DNA from: an uncultured Collinsella sp.
GTDB lineage: Bacteria > Actinomycetota > Coriobacteriia > Coriobacteriales > Coriobacteriaceae
NCBI GenBank assembly: GCA_958428675.1
Contig: CAUAGV010000108.1
Span: 1 to 5,937, forward strand
DNA length: 5,937 nucleotides
Reading direction: 5' to 3'
How positions within the stretch are numbered: the stretch's first letter is position 1; every line of letters begins with the position of its first letter. The notes below the pieces were generated by a model. It was not told where the DNA came from. It saw only the letters and a program-made list of their open reading frames with translations, and searched no databases. Both the position numbers and the translations under genes were made by a program. This document shows, one piece after another, positions 1 through 5,363 of this stretch.

Positions 1-517
1 AGAGCTTGACGTAGTCGCGAACGGTATCGATGCGACCGTTATACTGCGAGCCAAGCGTAGCAATAAAGAAGATGGTGATGAGCTTGGCAAGCTCAACCGG
101 CTGGAATGTCAAGCCGATACCGGGAATCTTGATCCAGCCCGTCATGCCCAGACCGCCCGTATAGGACAGACCAGGAATCTTGGGCGAGAGAATCACGATC
201 AAGTCGATGACGAGCAACGCCGTCGAGAAATTGGAAATACCGCGCAGATCGGTACGCCAGACCAGCACCGCCAGCACCGCTCCGATGCCAATTCCCAGCA
301 GATGGCGTGAGAACGAGGCATCGGCCTTAAACTGCGAAGCCGACCAGATGATGATGGCACCGTAGGCGACGAGCGCCACAGTAGCCACGAGCACACCGAT
401 ATGCACCTTTTGGCGAAACGTGCCGCGCGAGGCCGAAAGTTGCTTGTTGACACGGTCCAGGCTGCTGCGAGAGCCGGTCTTGGTTGAACGGAACAGATCC
501 GCCGGAGAAAAATCCAT
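1..517 (-). CDS. rodA: RodA, SEDS-family peptidoglycan glycosyltransferase (N-terminal part, truncated by the window edge)
   Basis: RodA is the SEDS-family polymerase of the elongasome. It is a polytopic membrane protein that joins lipid II into glycan strands and works with PBP2. The ATG at 515-517 opens a frame that stays open to the left edge, giving 172 codons. A cytoplasmic N-terminus of about 38 polar and basic residues is followed by hydrophobic segments near residues 38-58, 72-87, 97-110 and 143-157. The signature GWIKIPGIGLTFQPVELAKL (residues 127-146) matches the SEDS motif with its QPxELxK core, and IIIWSAS (55-61) matches the end of the first helix in RodA/FtsW proteins. The start is supported by a perfect AGGAGG five bases upstream. 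It lies nine bases after mrdA, which favours RodA over FtsW or SpoVE. The later loops, including the catalytic Asp known in the family, lie outside the window. Confidence 0.93.
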   Translation of the reverse strand, partial: MDFSPADLFRSTKTGSRSSLDRVNKQLSASRGTFRQKVHIGVLVATVALVAYGAIIIWSASQFKADASFSRHLLGIGIGAVLAVLVWRTDLRGISNFSTALLVIDLIVILSPKIPGLSYTGGLGMTGWIKIPGIGLTFQPVELAKLITIFFIATLGSQYNGRIDTVRDYVKL

Positions 518-522
518 CGCAA

Positions 523-528
523 CCTCCT
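523..528 (-). promoter_or_regulatory. Shine-Dalgarno site of rodA, overlapping the mrdA stop
   Basis: AGGAGG on the minus strand, five bases (TTGCG) before the rodA ATG. Its first two bases are the last two of the mrdA TAG stop (527-529). Ribosomes finishing mrdA therefore sit on the rodA initiation site, which suggests translational coupling. Confidence 0.85.
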
Positions 529-2593
529 ATCGAACCGAAGAATCGCCCGAGGCCGAAGAGGTATCGGGCTCGCCATAAATCACGCCGAGCACGTCGCGCA
601 CGACATGCATCGCGGTATCTGAGCCGCCGCCCTGCTCCAGGACAGTAGCGATGACATACTTGGGGTCATCGGCCGGTGCATAGGCGCAGAACCACGCGTA
701 TTCGTCCTCGCCGCTTTTCTCGCCCGTGCCCGACTTGCCGTATACCTGCGGCGTCAGGGTGCCAAAGTGCGCCGCCAGGGACGTCGATGCCGTGTAAATC
801 ACGTCGTGCATGCCGTTGCGAACAAGAGCCAAATCCGAATCGCTGTTGATCTTGGCCTCCAGGCGCTTCTTCTTGCCCTTGCCGTTGTACTTGTAGGCAT
901 CGCCGTCGCCATCGCGCGACACGGCGGACAAAAACACGTGAGGTACGTACTGTTTGCCGCCGTTGGCAAGACCCATATAGGCGCACGCCATCTGCAGGGG
1001 CGTCACCAAGATGTCGCCCTGGCCGATGGCAATGTTGGTCATATCGCCGGCATTCCACTTGCGGTCCTCGGCAGAAGCGTCGGTGAAGTACGACTCTTTC
1101 CACTCGGCATCAGGAATACGGCCCGCGCCCTCACTCGGCAGATCGATACCGCAGGTCTTGCCTAGGCCCCAGCGACGAAAGACCTCCTGCAGGCCCTCGG
1201 GATGTTGCTCGTCATAAAAGAACGCCTTGCCCATGTCGTAGAAGACAGGGTCGCACGAGTTGGCGATACCCGACTGCAGCGTCATGGTGCCGTGGCCGGA
1301 ATGCAGCCAGCAGTACTTGCCCCACGACTTGCCCAGACCCGTCCAATAGCCCGTGCAGTTGGTTGTCTGCGTTGAAGTGTAGGTTCCAAACTCAAGACCG
1401 GCCAGTGCCGAGAGCGGCTTGATGGTCGAAGCCGACATGTACTGTCCGCTAATGGCGCGGTTGAGCAGCGGGTGCGAACCCTTGTCATCATTGAGCTCGG
1501 TCCACACGTCATTTGAGACGCCGCCGATAAAGACGGACGGATCGAACTTGGGCTCGCTCGCCATGCCCAGGATCTCGCCATTGTTGGGATCGAGACACAC
1601 CACAGCGCCGTTGCCGGCATTGCTGTAGCCAGTGGTCTTGGCAAGCTCGATAGCGCTCGCCAGCGCCGTCTCACAGGCCTGTTGGATCTTAAGGTCGAGC
1701 GTGAGCTTAATGTCGGAGCCGGCCTTCGCGGGCACGGCGCCGGCCTGACCGGTCACATTGCCCGAGGCATCGACCTTGACGGTCTGCTCGCCACGAATAC
1801 CCTGTAGCAGGTTTTCGTAGTAGCTCTCAACGCCCGCCTGGCCCACGATATCGCCCGACTGGTACGTAATCTTGCCAGCAGAAGCATCATCATCGCCAGA
1901 GGTTTTCTTATTCTGGGCCTCGAGCTGCTCGGAGGTAATGGTGCCGGTATAGCCCAAGATATGGCATGCCGTCTCGCCGTATGGATACTGGCGCTCGGTA
2001 CGCTCGGCAATCTTGACGCCCGGGAACTCGCCGGCATGCTCCTGAATATAGGCAACCGTGGAGCGACGGACGTCCGTCGCGATGGTATGCAGGCTCTGAG
2101 CGCCCTCTGTATTGTCCTGAATATTACGAAGGACCGCCACGTAAGGCATTCCAAGCACGTTGGCAAGATGGCGAACCAGAACCTCATCCTCGGCAAGGTC
2201 GCGGTAGGCCACGACAGCAAGTGAGGGACGGTTCTGGACAAGCGCCACGCCATTGCGGTCGAGGATGCGACCGCGCACAGCGGGTGTTGTAACGGTGCGA
2301 GTCTGATTACTATTGGCCTGCTTCTCGTAATAGTCCGATGAGACCATCTGCATGCCCCACAGCTTGACGGCAAGCGCCGCAAACATCGCGCCCACACCCG
2401 TGGTGAGGATGGAAAAGCGGCCCTTAAAGGCGGTCGACGCGGTATTGCCCTCGCCCTCGGTGGCGCGCGGGGCCGTTCCATGCTGCGTATCGTAGGTAAA
2501 ACGGGAATCGCCACGACGCATGACGACCAGCGCGACCACGATGGCCACAACCAGCACGATACCGGCGATAATAACCGTCATCTGGGAAGACAT
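527..2593 (-). CDS. mrdA: Penicillin-binding protein 2, elongasome transpeptidase (class B PBP)
   Basis: This 688-residue protein is the DD-transpeptidase that crosslinks glycan strands made by RodA. Two hydrophobic segments lie near the N-terminus (about 6-25 and 60-80), where most PBP2 proteins have one. The dimerisation/pedestal domain begins with RGRILDRNG (107-115). The transpeptidase domain carries the three active-site motifs: STIK with nucleophile Ser389 and Lys392; SCD (446-448), the SxD form of the usual SxN; and KSGT (620-623), the KTG-type motif. The residues before Ser389 read YMSAS where YxPGS is usual. Cys413, Cys428, His434 and Cys447 may bind zinc. A short Ser/Asp-rich tail ends the protein. 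The start is set by GGGGAGG seven bases upstream. It sits between mreD and rodA, the standard place for the elongation PBP2, which argues against the division protein FtsI. Confidence 0.96.
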   Translation of the reverse strand: MSSQMTVIIAGIVLVVAIVVALVVMRRGDSRFTYDTQHGTAPRATEGEGNTASTAFKGRFSILTTGVGAMFAALAVKLWGMQMVSSDYYEKQANSNQTRTVTTPAVRGRILDRNGVALVQNRPSLAVVAYRDLAEDEVLVRHLANVLGMPYVAVLRNIQDNTEGAQSLHTIATDVRRSTVAYIQEHAGEFPGVKIAERTERQYPYGETACHILGYTGTITSEQLEAQNKKTSGDDDASAGKITYQSGDIVGQAGVESYYENLLQGIRGEQTVKVDASGNVTGQAGAVPAKAGSDIKLTLDLKIQQACETALASAIELAKTTGYSNAGNGAVVCLDPNNGEILGMASEPKFDPSVFIGGVSNDVWTELNDDKGSHPLLNRAISGQYMSASTIKPLSALAGLEFGTYTSTQTTNCTGYWTGLGKSWGKYCWLHSGHGTMTLQSGIANSCDPVFYDMGKAFFYDEQHPEGLQEVFRRWGLGKTCGIDLPSEGAGRIPDAEWKESYFTDASAEDRKWNAGDMTNIAIGQGDILVTPLQMACAYMGLANGGKQYVPHVFLSAVSRDGDGDAYKYNGKGKKKRLEAKINSDSDLALVRNGMHDVIYTASTSLAAHFGTLTPQVYGKSGTGEKSGEDEYAWFCAYAPADDPKYVIATVLEQGGGSDTAMHVVRDVLGVIYGEPDTSSASGDSSVR

Positions 2594-2600
2594 CTACGAG

Positions 2601-2607
2601 CCTCCCC
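2601..2607 (-). promoter_or_regulatory. Shine-Dalgarno site of mrdA, overlapping the mreD stop
   Basis: GGGGAGG on the minus strand, seven bases before the mrdA ATG. It shares one base with the TAG stop of mreD (2607-2609), so the junction reads TAGGGGAGG. It supports the long mrdA start that includes the first hydrophobic segment. The next in-frame ATG codons (residues 5 and 25) have no comparable site at good spacing. Confidence 0.8.
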
Positions 2608-3173
2608 TATTTGAGCTTGCGGGTCTTGGGCTTAAAGCGCATACCCGTCTGGCGTCCGCCACGTGCGGAGAATCCATAGCCGGACTGCGGCACGACGCCG
2701 GACATCAAAAACGGAATGGCAACCAGACCCGTCAGGATCGAGGACGGCAGCGCATGGCCGAAGATCGCCACGACAAAGCTCGTCTCCAAACCCATAAACA
2801 GCAAGATGATGCTGTAGATCACATTAATGACGAGCGCAAAGGCGCCCACGGTGACGCCGCGCGCACTCGGGGTACCGCCCGTCTGACCGACGGCGCTGTG
2901 CACCAGGGCAAAAGAACCCACGGTCAGCAGGAGCGACATAACGCCCACCGGCACGGCAGCGGACAGGTCATAAAACAAGCCGCTGCAAAAACCGCACACG
3001 ACGGCACGGGTCGGGTCGCCCGAGAACACGCTTAGGCACACCAGGATAATCATGAAGTTGACGCGACCGCCCGCAATGGAGATCTGCGGTGCCAGGCCTG
3101 CCTGCAGCAGCACGCACACAATGGCGGCGATCACAAACGTGCGGGAGCTCATCCCCTGCTCGTGTAGATCCAT
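2607..3173 (-). CDS. mreD: MreD, rod shape-determining integral membrane protein
   Basis: MreD is a small polytopic membrane protein of the elongasome that partners MreC in controlling the PBP2-RodA synthase. From the preferred ATG at 3171-3173 it has 188 residues, slightly longer than the usual 160-175. About five or six hydrophobic segments cover most of the chain between residues 12 and 159. The stretch GFCSGLFYDL (about residues 61-70) followed by a Gly and a hydrophobic run matches the family pattern G-F-x-x-G-L-x-x-D. A basic tail of about 28 residues, ending in RFKPKTRKLK, is probably cytoplasmic. An upstream in-frame ATG at 3177-3179 is only one base from the SD site, whereas 3173 has a seven-base spacer, so 3173 is chosen. 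The gene sits between mreC and mrdA, and its stop is built into the mrdA SD. Confidence 0.93.
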   Translation of the reverse strand: MDLHEQGMSSRTFVIAAIVCVLLQAGLAPQISIAGGRVNFMIILVCLSVFSGDPTRAVVCGFCSGLFYDLSAAVPVGVMSLLLTVGSFALVHSAVGQTGGTPSARGVTVGAFALVINVIYSIILLFMGLETSFVVAIFGHALPSSILTGLVAIPFLMSGVVPQSGYGFSARGGRQTGMRFKPKTRKLK

Positions 3174-3180
3174 GGACATG

Positions 3181-3186
3181 CCCCCT
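3181..3186 (-). promoter_or_regulatory. Shine-Dalgarno site of mreD, overlapping the mreC stop
   Basis: AGGGGG on the minus strand, sharing two bases with the mreC TAG stop (3185-3187). It lies seven bases before the ATG at 3173 but only one base before the alternative ATG at 3179. This decides the start in favour of 3173. Confidence 0.7.
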
Positions 3187-4183
3187 ATTCGCTCGAGCCG
3201 GAATCGGCCGTCTCGGACGTGTCGGAACTGTCATCCGAGCTCTCGTCCTTCGTCTTGGTCGCAGCATTGCGCGACGTTCCCTGCGGCGTGCTGTTGGCCG
3301 TGCTCACGTCCTCATCCGAGGCCGACTGTTCGTCGGTCAGCGAGGTAATGACCAGCACTTCCTCGTTGTTCTCGGCCGTCGTCTGAGCGCGCACCACAAT
3401 GGTGTAGTACACATCGTTTGCCGATTTCTCAACCGACGAGACGGTGCCGAGCGGTAGACCCTTGGGGAACACGCCACCTATGCCCGAGGTCACGATGATG
3501 TCGCCAACCTTAACATCGGAGTCGACGCTCACGTACTCAAGACGCAGTGTGCCGTCAGCCTGACCCTGCAGCATGCCCTGGGCGCGCGTGTCCTGCACCA
3601 TGGCGGACACGCCCGAGTTCTCGTCGCCAATCAAGCGCACGGTCGACGTTTTGGCCGATACCTCGATAATCTGGCCGATAACACCGGCAGAACTCGTCAC
3701 GGGCATGTTGATGGTAAGGCCGTCGGCAGAGCCCTTGTCGATGGTAACGGTCGAGGTCCAGGCATCGCCAGAGGCACCAACGATACGAGCAGCGGTCGAT
3801 TTGAGGTTGTAGGTCGACTGCAGGCCGACCAGCCCCTCCAGACGCTCAGCGGTCTTTTGAGCCTCGGAGAGCTCAGCAACCTTAGAGGTCAGTTCCTCGT
3901 TTTGCTTCTTAAGCTCGTCAAGCGTGTCCTGCGACGCCGTAAGGTTAGAGAACACGTTGCCGATCGCATTGAAGGGAGCCGCCACAGCCGAACCCACAAA
4001 GCGCACCGGCGAAGTAATCGTCGTTACGCCCGAACGCACGGCATGAATCGGTCCTGCCTCGCCCTCGCGGATGTAAAACGTGAGCAGCAACACCGAAATC
4101 AGGCTGAAAACAATCAACGGGCGCATACCCGTTGATTGTCGCTTGGTATTCAGATTTGTGGAGAAACCCGAAGATCGTGCCAA
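3185..4183 (-). CDS. mreC: MreC, rod shape-determining protein, membrane-anchored elongasome scaffold
   Basis: MreC is a bitopic membrane protein that binds PBP2 outside the membrane and links it to MreD and MreB. The 332-residue product has a basic cytoplasmic start, one membrane helix (about 22-38) and a heptad-like coiled coil (about 78-118, rich in Glu, Lys and Leu). The twin beta-barrel MreC domain spans about 130-281. Family signatures include WTSTVTIDKGSADGL (142-156), SAGVIGQI (165-172) and GDIIVTSGIGGVFPKGLPLG (227-246). After it comes a tail of about 50 residues made mostly of Ser, Asp, Glu and Thr. The start is TTG at 4181-4183, seven bases after an AAGGTGG site. The first in-frame ATG (residue 20) has no visible SD and would remove most of the cytoplasmic segment. 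A perfect 12-bp inverted repeat lies within codons 15-25. Confidence 0.95.
   Translation of the reverse strand: MARSSGFSTNLNTKRQSTGMRPLIVFSLISVLLLTFYIREGEAGPIHAVRSGVTTITSPVRFVGSAVAAPFNAIGNVFSNLTASQDTLDELKKQNEELTSKVAELSEAQKTAERLEGLVGLQSTYNLKSTAARIVGASGDAWTSTVTIDKGSADGLTINMPVTSSAGVIGQIIEVSAKTSTVRLIGDENSGVSAMVQDTRAQGMLQGQADGTLRLEYVSVDSDVKVGDIIVTSGIGGVFPKGLPLGTVSSVEKSANDVYYTIVVRAQTTAENNEEVLVITSLTDEQSASDEDVSTANSTPQGTSRNAATKTKDESSDDSSDTSETADSGSSE
4110..4139 (-). repeat. Perfect 12-bp inverted repeat inside the 5' coding part of mreC
   Basis: The arms ACAATCAACGGG (4110-4121) and CCCGTTGATTGT (4128-4139) are exact reverse complements around a six-base loop (4122-4127). In mreC mRNA this is a 12-bp hairpin covering nucleotides 45-74 of the gene, with the Met20 codon inside the loop. 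The minus strand continues TTTCAG directly after the stem, so the structure resembles a weak intrinsic terminator with a short U tract. It could instead be a pause, processing or protein-binding site. The repeat is seen directly; the role is inferred. Confidence 0.8.
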
Positions 4184-4190
4184 ATGGAAT

Positions 4191-4197
4191 CCACCTT
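4191..4197 (-). promoter_or_regulatory. Shine-Dalgarno site of mreC
   Basis: AAGGTGG on the minus strand, seven bases before a TTG start. It lies in the 21-bp gap after the mreB TAA stop and, unlike the SD sites of the next three genes, does not overlap the preceding stop codon. No ATG or GTG at good spacing competes with the TTG. Confidence 0.7.
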
Positions 4198-4204
4198 TTG
4201 GAAA

Positions 4205-5248
4205 TTAAGCATTGGTCTGGACGAAGCCGCCATCAAACGCATTGGCCTCGAGCACGCGGGCACAGCCGTTAACGACGTTATCGAGCGCCGTGGGGCTGAC
4301 GTTGACCGAAACACCGGTCTCATCGCGCAGGCGCACGTCGAGACCGCGCAGCAGCGCGCCGCCACCAGTCAGCAAAATACCGTAGTACATAAGGTCCGAG
4401 GCAAGATCGGGAGGCGTAGCGTCGAGTGCGTCCTTGACGGCCTTGGCCATCTCGTCGAGCGGCTTGTTGAGCGCGCGACGAATCTCCTCGCTCTCGATGC
4501 GCACGGTCTTGGGCAGACCGGTGATCACGTCGCGGCCGTTGACCTCGACGTCGAGCTCGTCCTTGAGCGGCACGGCGGAGCCGACCTTGATCTTGATGTC
4601 CTCTGCCGTACGCTCGCCGATGGCCAAGTTGTAGGCATCACGAACGTGCGTGAGGATGGCCTGATCGAACTCGTCGCCGGCAATACGGATGGACTGCGAG
4701 ACGACGATGCCACCCATAGCGATAACGGCAACCTCGGTGGTACCGCCACCGATGTCGATGACCATGGAGCCGGTGGGTTCCTCGACGGGCAGGTCGGCGC
4801 CGATAGCGGCGGCCATGGGCTCTTCGATCAGATAGGCCTGGCGGGCGCCGGCCTGGATCGTGGCCTCAAAGACGGCACGCTTCTCGACCGACGTGACACC
4901 GGGGGGAACGCAGACGACAACGCGCGGACGCGGGGTCCACGGATAGCGCTTCTCAGACGCCTTGTCGATAAAGTAACGGAGCATGGCCTCGGTAACATCG
5001 AAGTCGGCGATGACGCCGTCCTTCAGGGGACGAACGGCCACGATGTTGCCGGGCGTACGGCCGAGCATGCGCTTTGCCTCGATACCGACCGCGAGGATGC
5101 GCTCGTCGTTCTTGTCGATGGCGACAACAGAGGGCTCGCGAATGACGATGCCCTTGCCACGCACGGAGACAAGCGTATTTGCGGTGCCGAGGTCGATGGC
5201 AAGATCGCCCGCATAGCTACCGAAGAACATATCCATCAAAGAAAACAA
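4205..5248 (-). CDS. mreB: MreB, actin-like cell shape protein
   Basis: MreB is a bacterial actin that forms short membrane-bound ATP-dependent filaments and directs side-wall synthesis around the cell. The 347-residue length is normal for the family. Actin-fold nucleotide motifs are clear: phosphate-1 DLGTANT (19-25), IEEPMAAAIG (141-150), phosphate-2 DIGGGT (165-170) and the adenosine loop GILLTGGGALLRGL (290-303). The hydrophobic start MFSLMDMFF may be a short amphipathic membrane-binding segment. The chosen start is TTG at 5246-5248, five bases after AGGAG. The nearest in-frame ATG (residue 5, 5234-5236) would leave a 17-base spacer and is less likely. It is the first gene of the shape cluster, has its own candidate promoter, and is followed by mreC after 21 bp. 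MreB rather than Mbl fits the neighbouring mreCD. Confidence 0.97.
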   Translation of the reverse strand: MFSLMDMFFGSYAGDLAIDLGTANTLVSVRGKGIVIREPSVVAIDKNDERILAVGIEAKRMLGRTPGNIVAVRPLKDGVIADFDVTEAMLRYFIDKASEKRYPWTPRPRVVVCVPPGVTSVEKRAVFEATIQAGARQAYLIEEPMAAAIGADLPVEEPTGSMVIDIGGGTTEVAVIAMGGIVVSQSIRIAGDEFDQAILTHVRDAYNLAIGERTAEDIKIKVGSAVPLKDELDVEVNGRDVITGLPKTVRIESEEIRRALNKPLDEMAKAVKDALDATPPDLASDLMYYGILLTGGGALLRGLDVRLRDETGVSVNVSPTALDNVVNGCARVLEANAFDGGFVQTNA

Positions 5249-5253
5249 CGCAA

Positions 5254-5258
5254 CTCCT
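5254..5258 (-). promoter_or_regulatory. Shine-Dalgarno site of mreB
   Basis: AGGAG on the minus strand, five bases before the TTG at 5248. The spacer TTGCG is identical to that between the rodA SD and the rodA start. The site decides for TTG over the later ATG codons at residues 5 and 7. Confidence 0.7.
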
Positions 5259-5293
5259 GATGTGTTGGATGATTGCTGGAAAACTACTAGCTC

Positions 5294-5322
5294 ATCATAC
5301 TAGCGCAAGCCCGGCACCTCAC
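5294..5322 (-). promoter_or_regulatory. Candidate promoter of the mreB cluster
   Basis: The minus strand has TATGAT (5294-5299), one mismatch from the consensus -10 box. A weak -35 candidate GTGAGG (5317-5322) lies 17 bp upstream and matches TTGACA at three of six positions. Transcription would begin near 5287, giving a leader of about 40 bases. The -10 box is flanked by two copies of ACTAGC (plus strand 5286-5291 and 5299-5304). The weak -35 leaves the call tentative. Confidence 0.45.
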
Positions 5323-5341
5323 TTGCGGTGAAGCGCCGGGC
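5309..5341 (-). terminator. Probable intrinsic terminator after the upstream membrane-protein gene
   Basis: GCCCGGC (5309-5315) and GCCGGGC (5335-5341) form a 7-bp GC-rich stem. An inner stem TCAC/GTGA (5319-5322 with 5328-5331) closes a five-base loop. It lies 22 bp past the TAG stop of the preceding gene and before the mreB promoter candidate, where a terminator is expected. The U tract is poor (only TTGCG follows on the minus strand), so termination may be partial and allow readthrough into mreB. Confidence 0.55.
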
Positions 5342-5363
5342 AAAGCTAAATCCCATAAGGTCA

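Noticed and set aside
545..569. Inverted repeat GCCCGA/TCGGGC near the end of mrdA as a terminator
   Set aside because: Only six base pairs with a 13-base loop and no U tract, lying inside coding sequence immediately before the tightly linked rodA. Chance in GC-rich DNA is sufficient.
199..576. Minus-strand frame spanning the mrdA-rodA junction
   Set aside because: It is a shifted frame over rodA. The rodA frame from 517 gives SEDS motifs and a correctly placed AGGAGG.
767..1165. Plus-strand open frame opposite mrdA
   Set aside because: It begins and ends inside the conserved transpeptidase domain, has no SD support or recognisable fold, and fits GC-rich antisense shadowing.
1753..2550. A 265-codon minus-strand frame overlapping mrdA
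   Set aside because: It is an Arg/Ser/Pro-rich out-of-frame reading of mrdA with no family motif. The mrdA frame carries all conserved residues.
3174..3179. Upstream ATG (3177-3179) as the mreD start
   Set aside because: Only one base separates it from the AGGGGG site, too close for normal initiation, whereas the ATG at 3173 has a seven-base spacer. It would add just two residues.
4136..5260. A 374-codon open frame on the plus strand, longer than mreB and lying opposite it
   Set aside because: It is in codon register with mreB on the other strand, so it would be interrupted only where mreB uses TTA, CTA or TCA, which are rare in GC-rich genes. Its translation is Asp/Gly/Val-rich with no recognisable domain, while mreB opposite has every actin motif.
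5251..5267. CAAC/GTTG pairing around the mreB SD as a translational switch
   Set aside because: Only four base pairs with a nine-base loop, too weak to support a regulatory claim.
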